A stretch of 32,622 nt of DNA. It comes from Welwitschia mirabilis. Its lineage: Eukaryota > Gnetophyta > Gnetopsida > Welwitschiales. Of the stretch, positions 1-10,419 are shown one piece after another. The notes beneath the pieces are model-generated. The model saw only the letters and a list, made by a program, of their open reading frames with translations, was not told the DNA's origin and searched no databases. Positions within the stretch are counted from its first letter, which is position 1. Each line of letters opens with the position of its first letter. Made by a program: the position numbers and the translations under genes. Location of the stretch: assembly GCA_051453625.1 (NCBI GenBank), contig JBOZIK010000001.1:212112505-212145126 (forward strand), in the 5' to 3' direction.

Positions 1-623
1 TTTCATATATTGTTAGAGTTCTTCACATTAGTTTTAACCACTGGAATCATGACCAACATCAGAGTCACTCTTTAGGATGATTAATTAGGGAAGAATTGAC
101 ATAAGGAGTTTATGTGAATCATGCATATCTATGGTTTTAACAAATATTTCTTTAAGAAAACTGCATATACTCTTCATAACTGACATGAAAAATATGTTTG
201 AAGAGCTATTTATAGCAAATTGACATAGATTATGTATAAATCAGTAACTTCGTAATACAAAAAAATTGGTTGATCGAAGTCAGTTAAGTTCTACAAAGCT
301 TTTTACTTTATAATATATAATCTAATCAAAGAAAGATCTAGATCTTATAAACCTCATCATAAGCATGAATAACTTATATTATGAGAAAGTAAAGATGTAA
401 TAATTGATTGTACNNNNNNNNNNTTAAGAAAAAGGTTACAGAAATCGACTCATAAAACAAATCATGCATAAATCATGTTAATTTCATTAGATGTTGTTTG
501 AAGGATCCATTCTTACATAGCTACATCATGTCATTGCATGGTAGTAGGAAGCTACCATAAATAATCTTTGATACCCTTCGTAAGAATCTTATAGCTGTGG
601 AAGCACAATTTCACTTTGCCAGT
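1..623. other. Unassigned AT-rich sequence
   Basis: No reading frame, LTR end or repeat family is recognised here. The stretch lies upstream of copia gag remains, so it may hold that element's decayed 5' gag or leader, but nothing in the sequence proves this. It contains a 10-N gap at 414-423. Confidence 0.4.
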
Positions 624-1150
624 ACTTCGTCCTCCAAAGTTACACTTACATGTCACNNNNNNNNNNNNNNNNNNNNNNNNNNNNNNNNNNNNNNNNNNNN
701 NNNNNNNNNNNNNNNNNNNNNNNNNNNNNNNNNNNNNNNNNNNNNNNNNNNNNNNNNNNNNNNNNNNNNNNNNNNNNNNNNNNNNNNNNNNNNNNNNNNN
801 NNNNNNNNNNNNNNNNNNNNNNNNNNNNNNNNNNNNNNNNNNNNNNNNNNNNNNNNNNNNNNNNNNNNNNNNNNNNNNNNNNNNNNNNNNNNNNNNNNNN
901 NNNNNNNNNNNNNNNNNNNNNNNNNNNNNNNNNNNNNNNNNNNNNNNNNNNNNNNNNNNNNNNNNNNNNNNNNNNNNNNNNNNNNNNNNNNNNNNNNNNN
1001 NNNNNNNNNNNNNNNNNNNNNNNNNNNNNNNNNNNNNNNNNNNNNNNNNNNNNNNNNNNNNNNNNNNNNNNNNNNNNNNNNNNNNNNNNNNNNNNNNNNN
1101 NNNNNNNNTTGCTAGTGCTTCGTCCTCCAAAGTTGCACTTAAATGTCATA
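624..1150. repeat. Gap of 452 N flanked by a short direct repeat
   Basis: The 33 bases before the gap (624-656, containing 'cgtcctccaaagtt') recur with a few substitutions directly after it (about 1117-1150). This may be a short tandem array left unresolved by the assembler, or overlapping contig ends. The apparent frames across it contain almost only N and are not genes. Confidence 0.5.
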
Positions 1151-1314
1151 TCTTCTTAGTGGATCACATTTCAATAAATAATCTATGTGCAAATATTCTT
1201 CTAATGTCACATAATATGGTAAGCGTAAATCTCCTAAAAACAAGTAAGTGGATCCACCTCTTTCATGCAATTAAACTTAGCCAAAGAAGAAACTAGCTTA
1301 GACTAGTGTTGCTC

Positions 1315-1500
1315 CTTAGAAGAAAAAGTATCAATGCTCTCATTATAAAAGACAAGGTCATACATCTGACTTCTATAGAATACCTTGAAACAAAGTCAAA
1401 TCTATACCCAAGGCTAATGTAGTCACTAAGGATTCTGGTGCTCTTGATGATACTGAATGCTATGAATCCAATGCCATTTTTCATAGTCATTAATTTATGT
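1315..1500 (+). pseudogene. Ty1/copia gag remnant with damaged CCHC zinc knuckle
   Basis: The + strand frame reads KYQCSHYKRQGHTSDFY. This has the spacing of a retroviral-type zinc knuckle (C-x2-C-x4-H-x4-C), but the second and last Cys are Tyr (codons at 1344 and 1374, both TAT where TGT would give Cys). The knuckle binds nucleic acid in Gag. A lysine-rich stretch follows, typical of the gag-protease junction in copia elements. Protease-like sequence lies 80 bases downstream in the same orientation, which supports the assignment. The frame is broken by stops on both sides. The lineage within copia cannot be named. Confidence 0.6.
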
Positions 1501-1580
1501 GTATGAGTGAAAACATACGTCATGATGAATCTTAGATTCTAGATATTATNNNNNNNNNNNNNNNNNNNNNNNNNNNNNNN

Positions 1581-1973
1581 TATTTTAACAACTTCATAGC
1601 ATAGCCTAATCAAGTTTATTTAGCAGACAGAACTCTAGTTCCAATGGAAGATCATGGTATAGTAACTTTTCAATTATCTTATCTCTAATAGTAAGCACTC
1701 TCTCATATTCTGTATGTTCTCTCTTCGAGGTTACATCTTCTTGCTCTTTCCACACTACTCAAAGGATATTATTTTATCACCATGATAATGGATTCCATTA
1801 ATATTTTTTTACTTTTAAGCATCTTGTTATGAAGGGCTACATGAATAGAAAAATGATGTGTCTTCAAGGATGTATTAGTATATGTGAAATACATGTCATG
1901 TTTTACATGAAGAAATTTCCCCATTACTTCTATGGCATGCTTACTTGGGTCAGCTTAGTTCTTAATTTCTGAA
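1581..1973 (+). pseudogene. Ty1/copia protease end and GAG-pre-integrase remnant
   Basis: The + strand translation after the 31-N gap contains PNQVYLADRTLVPMEDHG, then SHILYVLSS, the typical order in the copia protease/pre-integrase region (a 'V.LADGT.. V.G.G' block followed by 'L.NVLYVP.L..NLLS'). Just before the Athila LTR it reads LLLWHAYLGQLSS, matching the 'LWH.RLGH.S' motif that opens the integrase zinc-binding region. There, Arg has become Tyr and the His of the motif Gln. The block stops at 1973 because the Athila element was inserted; the copia frame resumes at 14873. Several stops and frame changes make it non-functional. Confidence 0.72.
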
Positions 1974-3301
1974 TGTTATTAACATGTAAAAATTGACATT
2001 GCAACTAAGTTAAATGACTAATTAATATTAATAAAAGACATTAGCCTCATCAATTTTATCATAAAAACACATATTCTATTAATCTTCACATTAATTATAG
2101 ACTTATGGTGTGTCCATGACATTTTCAAGTGCATTATGCTCAATTACAGGACGTGCCTTAATTTAAGCATCAAAAAACCTAAAATGTCGACCCTGCGGCA
2201 CCTGCTAGCCTATGTGTGCAAAGTGCCTTCAAACTTGTGTTCATAGCTTATCATGAATAATTAAATCAAATGCAGTTATTGGCTTGATCAAATTTCACAT
2301 CAAAATAAATTGCATTCTTGATGACACATGATGGTAATGATGAAGACACATAAAGTGATATTTGACAAGATTGAGTAGAATGATGGTGATCACACATGGC
2401 ATAGTTAGCAAATGGTAGTAATTGTAGCACTCTGGAGCCTTGTGTTAATTTCATGATAAGCATCTTCACCAAATGGAAAAGAAGATAAATTTTCCTACCT
2501 AAACATCATCATTATGTAAGCATCCACCTAATGCTATAAGCCAAGGACTCATGACCACTCCTCTCTCTCATCTCTCCCTATAAAAGGGCCTTGAACCCTT
2601 CATTATATCATCTTTGGCTTTGGAGAATTGTAGAATCTTAGAGCATCAAATTATGATATCTTTTAAAGTAACTCTTTAGGAGAGTAAGCTAGTCTTCGAG
2701 GATTGCTAAGGAGTTCTTCTTGTCTTTTTATTCCATTACTATGAAGTTGTTCCTTTTTACAATATAAAAGTTATTAATTTTTTATTTTAATTCATGAGTA
2801 ACATTATAATTGAAATGCTTAAGTAACCATTAAACTTCATTGCATTTTGAATGAGCTCTTTTAATACTTGGTCTAAGCCCTCTAATTTATTTTAAGTACT
2901 TAAGTTCTCACTTTCAATTATTATTCTAGGCTTTGGAAATCAAATGGCAATTGAGTTCATCATTACTCTTATGCGAAATGAGATAATATCACCATGATTT
3001 AGGCCAAAAGCACTTAATTATTTACGTGTATTATAGAAAGATGATTAGACAATATTAGATTGAAGGATTGCTTAGGAATGAATCGACTATACCTTAGAGC
3101 TAGTTCACTTCCCTTCTCTCTCAAGAAAAAGTTCAAAACACAACTCTAAAAATCATTCTTTTCTATTTTCTTTTTTTCTTTTAATTTGTAACTTGCATTA
3201 AGCTTAAGTTGCACAATGTTGAACCACTATCCGTGGTATCACTGAGGAAGAATGATAACTAAGTGCAAACTTAGCCTTAAGTTCAAACATTATAAAAAAC
3301 A
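1974..3301 (+). repeat. Athila 5' LTR
   Basis: This sequence is homologous over its whole length to 13528-14872. Shared landmarks are TAAAAATTGACATT near the start, the promoter region with TATAAAAGGGCCTTGA, and AAGTGCAAACTTAGC near the end. It begins TGTTATTAACATG and ends near ATAAAAAACA. The two LTRs differ at many sites, mostly transitions, so the insertion is old. The PBS begins 10 bases after the end. Confidence 0.87.
2579..2586 (+). promoter_or_regulatory. TATA box of Athila 5' LTR
   Basis: TATAAAAG follows a CT-rich stretch (CTCTCTCTCATCTCTCCC) and is conserved at the same relative place in the 3' LTR (14140-14147). It is the likely core promoter for the genomic transcript. Activity today is doubtful given the age of the element. 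Confidence 0.65.
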
Positions 3302-3310
3302 AATAGATTT

Positions 3311-3328
3311 TGGTATCGTTGTTAGGGA
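3311..3328 (+). promoter_or_regulatory. Primer binding site, tRNA-Asp type, decayed
   Basis: TGGTATCGTTGTTAGGGA lies 10 bases inside the 5' LTR end. It matches the complement of the tRNA-Asp 3' end used by Athila and Tat elements at 12 of 18 positions. All six mismatches are C-to-T or G-to-A changes. The PBS would prime minus-strand DNA synthesis, and this copy probably no longer pairs well with the tRNA. Position and lineage make the call firm despite the mismatches. Confidence 0.8.
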
Positions 3329-3402
3329 CAATGACATAGTAATAGCTTAGATAAGCACTTCTTTTCTTTTTTCAAGTTTTTATAAATATTTTTTATCTTT
3401 CC

Positions 3403-4428
3403 AGTGGTGGGTAATGATCCTTCTTCTAATGATACCCCAACTAATCCTTTTCTTTTTGTTTTATGTGTTTAGTTTTCCTTCCAGTGTTGGTACTACTCAG
3501 TCCAGTGAAACCCAAACTAGTCTATCTTATTTTTAAAGTTTATTTTTTATTTTGTACTAACTTGTTTTATGTAAGTCTGACATTTTTTTTGCAAGTTGCT
3601 TTTGCAGTAAAACTTAAAAGCTTTAAAAACTTTCAATTAACTTTATGTTATGTTGCATGCTTTCGTTTTCTTGCTATGTTTGTCTATGATTTTTTTACAT
3701 TTATGTTTCTGTGATTGTGCTCCATGTTTTAAACATTAAAATCTCTAAAAATATTTCTTATGATTTTTGTTATGTGTGGCATGTTCGTCATTTTAGTTTT
3801 ATTTCACTGTGACCTTATTACTGTAATCATTCTATTCATGATTAGTAAACCTTTTTGCAAAAACTGAACCTAAAATATAAAACTTAACTAGTTCCACTGT
3901 CTTTTCTCATCTATCCCACCTCCATTCTACCCTAAACTCCCTATTCTTTTGAAAGAATCCTCTATATAGACTTTGAAACCTTCGTAACTTGTAGGTTCTA
4001 TGAAAATCTTGTTGAAACTTACTTCAAACTTTCTAAACATATTCTTTCATGACCTATATCTGTGACAAATAAAGAGATTAATACACAATAACATGGATTC
4101 CTACATTGATCATAAAAGAATGTAAGAAATTTGAAACCAAGCTCATGATGATTCCCAAAGAGACTAGACCTCAACCTCCCAAAATAATTAAAATAATCAA
4201 CAAATTACCTCATTACACCAACATTAGCAAAACCTAAATTACCCAATCAATTTTCAAGTCAATAAATATTTGTCTAACTAGGAGATGATCAATAAATTAA
4301 CACCCTACTATTTTGCCTAAGAAGTAGCTAAATAATAGACTGTTGCAACCAATGCTAATTAAAATAGGAAAACACTCTATAACTACCTTCAACCACAATG
4401 CCTAGGAATACCCTCTTGCATAGTACTA
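3403..4428 (+). repeat. Athila leader/5' gag segment, copy A
   Basis: This is a roughly 1.03-kb block homologous to 5209-6266 (copy C) and, in part, to 4529-4786 (copy B). It includes T-rich leader sequence and the start of gag (a frame with NQAHDD near 4130-4160). It ends TAGCATAGTACTA-like at the gap, the same point at which copy C reads on into gag. Copy A is visibly more diverged from C than B is. It may be a true ancient duplication within the element. Confidence 0.7.
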
Positions 4429-4528
4429 NNNNNNNNNNNNNNNNNNNNNNNNNNNNNNNNNNNNNNNNNNNNNNNNNNNNNNNNNNNNNNNNNNNNNNNN
4501 NNNNNNNNNNNNNNNNNNNNNNNNNNNN
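4429..4528. other. 100-N gap between leader copies A and B
   Basis: A gap of exactly 100 N, the usual placeholder for unknown size. Left and right flanks fall at different points of the same 1.05-kb unit, so sequence is missing or contigs are misjoined here. Confidence 0.8.
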
Positions 4529-4786
4529 TACATTATGTGCTTTCCTTTTTCGACTATGTTTTTCTATGATTTTTTACATTTCCATTTCTACGTTTCCATT
4601 ATTTTTTTGTGTGTTAAAAACTTTTAAAAACTAAAAATATTTCTCATGATTTTCGTTACAATTGGTTCATGTTTTTCATTTCAGTTTTATTTCACTACGA
4701 TCCTGTTACTGTAATCATTCTGTGCATGATCAATGAACTGCTCTGTGAAAACTAAATGTAAAACTTGAAACTTAACTGATGTTTTC
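4529..4786 (+). repeat. Athila leader segment, partial copy B
   Basis: This is almost identical to 5447-5704 of copy C, with scattered single-base differences and no obvious large indel. It is followed by a 422-N gap. The closeness to C suggests an allelic or overlapping contig end rather than a third biological copy. Confidence 0.65.
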
Positions 4787-5208
4787 NNNNNNNNNNNNNN
4801 NNNNNNNNNNNNNNNNNNNNNNNNNNNNNNNNNNNNNNNNNNNNNNNNNNNNNNNNNNNNNNNNNNNNNNNNNNNNNNNNNNNNNNNNNNNNNNNNNNNN
4901 NNNNNNNNNNNNNNNNNNNNNNNNNNNNNNNNNNNNNNNNNNNNNNNNNNNNNNNNNNNNNNNNNNNNNNNNNNNNNNNNNNNNNNNNNNNNNNNNNNNN
5001 NNNNNNNNNNNNNNNNNNNNNNNNNNNNNNNNNNNNNNNNNNNNNNNNNNNNNNNNNNNNNNNNNNNNNNNNNNNNNNNNNNNNNNNNNNNNNNNNNNNN
5101 NNNNNNNNNNNNNNNNNNNNNNNNNNNNNNNNNNNNNNNNNNNNNNNNNNNNNNNNNNNNNNNNNNNNNNNNNNNNNNNNNNNNNNNNNNNNNNNNNNNN
5201 NNNNNNNN

Positions 5209-6266
5209 ACTGGTCCTCCTTCTAGTCATATACAAATTGGTCCTTTTCGTTTTTGTTTTGTGTATTTAGATTTCCTTCTAGTGGTTGATACTGATAATTC
5301 CAGTGAAATCCGAACTAATCTAGCTTGGTTTTAAAGTTTGTTTTTAATTTTATGCTAACTTGTTTTGTGCAAGTCTAACATTTTATTTGTAGGATGCTTT
5401 CAGAGTAAAACTTAAAAACTTTAAAAACTTTTAATTAACTTTATGTTACATTATGTGCTTGTCTTTTTTGACTATGTTTTTCTATGATTTTTTACATTTC
5501 CATTTCTACGTTTCCATTATTTTTTTATGTGTTAAAAACTTTTAAAAACTAAAAATATTTCTCATGATTTTTGTTACAATTGATTCATGTTTTTCGTTTC
5601 AGTTTTATTTCACTACGATCCTATTACTGCAATCATTTTGTGCATGATCAATGAACTACTCTGTGAAAACTAAACCTAAAACTTGAAACTTAACTAATGT
5701 TGTCAGTTCCCTCACTAGTACCACCACTTCCCTTACTAGTGCTACCTTCCTTTTGTCCTAGAGCACCCTCAATTTTTGATAGAACCTTCTTTGAAGACCT
5801 TAAAACTGAACCAACTCATAGGCTCTATGGAAATCCCTCTGAAACTTGTCTAAAACCTTATAAACTTATTCTTACATGACCTAGATCCATGATGAAATTA
5901 AAGGACTAATTAACAATAACATGGACCTCTACACCAATCATGAAGAAATGCAAGAAATTAGAAATCAAGCTCATGATGATTTCCAAAGGGACGAAATCTC
6001 ATCCTTCCAAAATAACTAAAATAACTAACAAACCCCCTTATCATAATAATAATGATAAAACTAAAATAATCGACTCAATCTTTAAGATCCCTTTAATGGA
6101 CCTTTGTCTAATTAAAAGATGATTAACAAATTAACAAGCTACTATTCTGCCTAAGAAGTGGTCAAACCGTAAGCCACTATCACTACTGCTACTAAACAAC
6201 CTAGGTAAACTCTCTATGACTACATTTAAGTATAACGCGTAGGAATACCTTCTTACATAGTACTAA
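5209..6266 (+). repeat. Athila leader/5' gag segment, copy C
   Basis: This copy reads directly on into the rest of gag, so it is probably the copy that belongs to the coding region. The first part is T-rich leader without a frame. From 5921 the frame MDLYTNHEEMQEIRNQ begins, which has a counterpart in copy A near 4094. Confidence 0.65.
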
Positions 6267-7600
6267 TATTTGTTAATCAAAGGCTAGAATTCAAACCCTT
6301 TACTATCCAACTCTTGTCTCATTTCCCTGGATTAAATTAGAGTATGAGGACTCATACCTTCATCTTAAAGAATCTGAATGGGTCATATTAGTCATTCCTC
6401 AGTACCCTAACACTTATGATGCACTTAGGCTTATCTTATTTCTCTCTTTTTTTGAAAGAAATGGTAAAATCCTGGTTAGACACTCTTGAATCCTACTCTA
6501 TTATAAATTGAGCTAACCTAAGTAAAGCCTTCATCTCCAAGTTTTCCCCCAATCATAAGACAAATTCCCTAAGGAAATAAATCATGAATTTCTAATAAAA
6601 GGACCACAAAAATTTTTTCTAGTCCTTAGAACAATTGAAATACTTATTACTGAAATGTTCCCAACATGGTTTTGAGCCAGGTAGGGAGATAAGTTTCTTC
6701 TACAATGGGTTGTCTACCAATAACTACTAATTAATTGAGATGATGAGTAGGGGTAGAGCTTAAAAATTAGGAGAAACCCACAGAACCATTTAGATTACAT
6801 CATCTAGTTAGATCAACAAGTGTTTTTAAGGTTCCTAAAAATTTTGAGGCAAAAAACAAAATAAATGAATTAGCAAGGAGATTACAATCTTTAATTACCT
6901 CACCTTCATCCTCATCCATAGTCACTAAGTATGAATGTTTAATTTATTATGGATGCCCCTCCGTTCTTCTATTCCAAAACACAGTCAATGAGTAAGTAAA
7001 CGCAGTAGGACACCAATGGAAAAATCCTAAAAATAATCCCTACTCAAAACATACAATCCTGGGTGGAGAAATCATCCTAACTTCTCTTAGGAATAAGATA
7101 ATCAAAATTAGCTAAGAAACTAGTACACATCATCATCCTATTACCCTTTTACTTCTAATTATCAAAAACCATCCTCATCCACCCTTTTCAAGGGTTTAGT
7201 TAGAAACTTCATAGAAACTCAAGTTCAACTTAACAAAAACCATAAACAGTCTTTAAAACAACACTCCTCCATATTAAACAACCTCAAGCATAACACACAA
7301 TCCATCACCTAGGTTTTCTAACAACATAAACAAATACAAACTTAAATTCTTTCCATCCTGGACTAAAGGAAAATAGGCAAACTCCCCATGAGTTCTCAAC
7401 CAAATCTAAAGGGAGTTAGGTTTACTGAAGAGATATAACACTTAGAAGAAAATAAGCCTATACATTATAGGAGCAGAAAAGAATTAAAAAATCCACCCAT
7501 GCAAAATAAAACTAAAGAAAAATTAATTTACATAGCAAAAAAATAAAAATGATAGGAATGAATAACCTTTACCTATATACAATGAACCCTAACCTTTTTC
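5921..7600 (+). pseudogene. Athila Gag pseudogene
   Basis: Gag forms the particle that packages the element's RNA. Fragments in several frames are collinear with Athila Gag. First comes the acidic N-terminal MDLYTNHEEMQEIRNQ at 5921. Next is FKPFTIQLLSHFPGL near 6285-6330, just before the gag core. Then comes the core itself, with KSWLDTLESYSIINWANLS near 6465-6525, then SQHGFEPGREISFFYNGLS near 6660-6715. A degraded zinc-knuckle zone lies near 6935-6980, then NPGWRNHPNFS near 7055-7085, and the C-terminal coiled stretch LVRNFIETQVQLNKNHKQS near 7195-7255. The frame shifts several times and there are numerous stops. The Met at 5921 is a choice of convenience, since the true start may lie upstream. 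Confidence 0.8.
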
Positions 7601-7639
7601 TCAACGACTTAAAAAGGATAATATAATGAAAAAAACAGT

Positions 7640-8290
7640 TAGAGGCTCTAGAAATTTTTAAAGAAGTTCAGATAAATATCCCTCTCTTAGAAGCCATCAA
7701 ACAAGTGTCTTCCTACGCAAAATTCCTTAAAGACATGTGCCCTATCAAAAGATGCATAAATGTGAAAAACAAAGCTTTCCTAGCTCAACAAATGGGTGCA
7801 GTCCTTTAAAATCAATGTCCATCCAAATACAAAGATTTTGGATGCACCACAATAATTATTATCATATGCAATAAGTAACTTAACCAAGATTTATTAGACA
7901 TAAGGACTATTGTAAATTTATTGCCCTATGGAACATAGAAAGAGTTAGGCTTAGAAGGGTTTAAAAACATGAAACTCTAACTCTAGTTAGCTGATAGCTC
8001 TTTAAAACACAATTAAAAGTCAGATAAGATGTTATTGTTAGGATTCATAGTTGCTTCTTCTTACTAAAATTTATGGTTTTAGATATGGAAAACTCAACGA
8101 ACCAATTAGTTCTTATGATTTAAGGAAGACTATTCTTAGCAACTTCAAATTCCTTAATCAATTACAGGAATAGATTAATGAAGATCTCCTTCAGAAACAT
8201 AATCATGGAACTAAATGTCTTTAATGACATGGATTTATGATCAAATGATGAAGGGTTAGAATATCTAGACAGGGTAAAAATCCTTTTTGA
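7640..8290 (+). pseudogene. Athila aspartic protease region, pseudogene
   Basis: One long frame holds INIPLLEAIKQVSSYAKFLK, the hallmark of the Athila region just before protease. About 70 codons later comes LLDIRTIVNLLP, at the place of the protease D-(L/I)-G-A-S active site. The Asp (codon at 7897) is kept, but the Gly-Ala-Ser that shapes the active-site loop is replaced by Arg-Thr-Ile. A second conserved block, MIxGRLFLATSNSLINY, follows near 8110-8165 in a shifted frame; x is a stop. The protease would cleave Gag-Pol; this copy cannot. Confidence 0.75.
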
Positions 8291-8689
8291 AAATCAAGAA
8301 TCAACTTCCCCTCTTTCATAGATGATGACTTAGATGACTATCATTAAATATGTCCCATCACTTAAAATAAAATTAACCTAGAACTTAAGCCCTTATCTAA
8401 TGATCTAAAATACACTTTCTTAGGTGATAATTCCACTTTTCTAGTAGTTATAAATCCTTTCTTAACCTTGTTTTAAGAAGCTTAATTACTTAGATTCTTA
8501 AGGAAGAATAAGTAAGCAATAGGATGAATCCTCTCAGACATTAAGGGCATTGATCCCAGCATTTGAAAGAATAAGTACACAATAGGATGGATCCTCTTAG
8601 ACATTAGGGGAATTGATCCTAGTATTTGAATGTAACACATTTATGTAGAATATCATATCAAGCAATCTAGAGAAGCCAAGAGATGAATA

Positions 8690-9550
8690 AACCAAATCTT
8701 AAAAGAGATAGTTAAAACTGAGGTGAACAAACTTCTCGATAATGGGATCATCTACCCTATTTCATATAGAAAATGGGCTAATCTAACTTAAATTGTGGCT
8801 AAGAAAGGAAGAATTATCATTATTCCTAACAAGCATAGTGAACTTAGCCCCACCGAATCCACAGTAAAATGGAGGATGTGCATTGATTATAGAAAATTAA
8901 ATATTGTCTAAGAAATGATCACTTCCTTTTACCTTTCTCTAATCAAATATTAGAGCAACTTGAAGGGAATCCATTTTATTATTTTTTAGATGGGTGCTCA
9001 AGTTATAATCAAATTAAAAATTACCTATAAGGATCAAGATAAAACTACCTTCACTTTCCCTTATGAAATGTTTACCTATAAATGAAATCCCTTTGGATTA
9101 TGCACTGCACCTAACGGTTTCCAACATTGCATGATCAAAAAATTCTCTAATTTATTAGACTTAGGTGTTGAAATCTTTATGAATGACTTCTTGATCTATG
9201 GAACCTCATTTAATAACTATTTGAAAAACTTATAACATGTCCTTAAGCGATGTANNNNNNNNNNNNNNNNNNNNNNNNNNNNNNNNNNNNNNNNNNNNNN
9301 NNNNNNNNNNNNNNNNNNNNNNNNNNNNNNNNNNNNNNNNNNNNNNNNNNNNNNATCAAAAAATTCTCTAATCTATTAGACTTAGGTGTTGAAATATTTA
9401 TGAATGACTTCTTGATCTATGGAACCTCATTTAATAACTATTTGAATAACTTAGAACATGTCCTTAAGCGATGTATTGAAATACACCTTATGCTCAACTA
9501 GGAGAAATTCTCCTTTATGATTAATCAAGGCATAATTCTAGGACATGTCA
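8690..9550 (+). pseudogene. Athila reverse transcriptase, pseudogene
   Basis: Recognisable RT blocks lie in order: an N-terminal zone near 8700-8900, a YRKLN-type block, FLDG(C)SSYNQIK near 8980-9020, DQDKTTFTFPYEMF near 9033-9075, NPFGLCTAPNGFQHCM near 9086-9135, then FMNDFLIYGTSF. In the last motif the family carries FMDDF: the first catalytic Asp is Asn (codon 9182 and again 9403). A 100-N gap at 9255-9354 is flanked by two copies of about 120 bp of this block, so the motif appears twice; this is most likely an assembly duplication. Many stops and frameshifts. Confidence 0.85.
9255..9354. other. 100-N gap with duplicated flanks inside RT
   Basis: 9134-9254 and 9355-9475 are near-identical direct copies differing by a few bases. 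Collapsing one copy and the gap restores the normal RT spacing, which argues for an unmerged contig overlap. Confidence 0.8.
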
Positions 9551-9599
9551 TCTCTAAGGAAGGAATCTAGGTAGATCCTGCTAAGGTTTCTCTAATCCC

Positions 9600-10200
9600 A
9601 TACCTGCTAACTTCCCATAAACAAAAAGATATTAGATATTTTTCAGAACATGTAGAATACAATAGGAAATTTATCAAAGATTTTAGTAAAATCTCCAAGC
9701 CATTGTGTGATCTTTTAAACAAAGACACCACCTTTAACTAGACCTCCAAATATCAATAAGCCTTTGAACAACTCAAAGAAAACTAACTTTCATCTTAATC
9801 ATTCTATCATTTGACTAGAAGTTACCTTTTATGCTTATGTATAATGTCAATGATTATGCGGTTGGGGTTGTTTTAGGATAAAGGATATATAAAAAACCAA
9901 CCATAATTTGCTATGCCAGTAAAACTTTAAATGTGACTCAGTTAAGCTCTACTATTATAGAAAAGGAGCCATTGATTATAGTCTTTACCTTATAAAAATT
10001 TAGGCAATACATTTTATGATCTAAGGTAATTATTTATACTAATCATTCGGCCCTTAGATATCTCTTTACCAAAAGTATTTAAATACCAAGACTAATTAGA
10101 TGGATCCTTCTTTTATAGAAAGTTGACTTGGAGATTAAAGATAAAAAAAGGGTTTAATAATGTAATTATAGATCATCTTTCATGTTTAACTCTAAGAGAA
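9600..10200 (+). pseudogene. Athila RNase H, pseudogene
   Basis: RNase H degrades the RNA strand during reverse transcription. The frame at 9831-9881 reads MLMYNVNDYAVGVVLG then a stop, at the place of the first catalytic Asp block (D-A-S-D-Y-A-V-G). The catalytic Asp is Asn at 9843. YASKTLNVTQLSS and IIEKEPL follow (the Glu is kept). Next is IIYTNHSALRYLF, where the family's TDH catalytic Asp is Asn at 10041. LIRWILLL and LEIKDKKRV close the domain. The two Asn codons are in one common frame 66 codons apart. Loss of both Asp residues would abolish metal binding even without the stops. Confidence 0.82.
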
Positions 10201-10419
10201 TTCATAAATATCCCTTCTCATTAATAACACCTTACTAGATGAACATCTCTTTTCAGTTAAGGAAGTACCTTGTTTTGTAGATATTGCTAACTACCTAGTC
10301 TTCAAAATCATTTATTCTCACTAGACCATTAATGATAAAAAGAGATTCCCAAGCTAATCCAAATACTTTTTCTAAGATAGCCCATATATTTTAAAATATT
10401 ATCTAATTCAAGTAATTCG

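Noticed and set aside
552-1296. Long open frames on both strands across 657-1108
   Set aside because: They consist almost wholly of N; the short readable ends do not resemble any protein and lie in a repeat flanking the gap.
1293-1523. Minus-strand 76-codon frame
   Set aside because: It overlaps the + strand copia gag zinc knuckle, which has family support; the minus frame is its shadow.
2266-2472. Minus-strand 68-codon frame (and a similar one at 13843-14049)
   Set aside because: Both lie at equivalent places of the two Athila LTRs and differ in sequence; they are chance frames in non-coding LTR DNA.
3463-3714. 83-codon frame rich in Phe/Leu that looks like membrane segments
   Set aside because: It is T-rich leader sequence; the homologous copies at 4529 and 5209 do not keep the frame, so it is not a membrane protein.
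5697-6122. Two 60-codon + strand frames
   Set aside because: They fall in the Athila leader and 5' gag, but in frames different from the gag frame starting at 5921.
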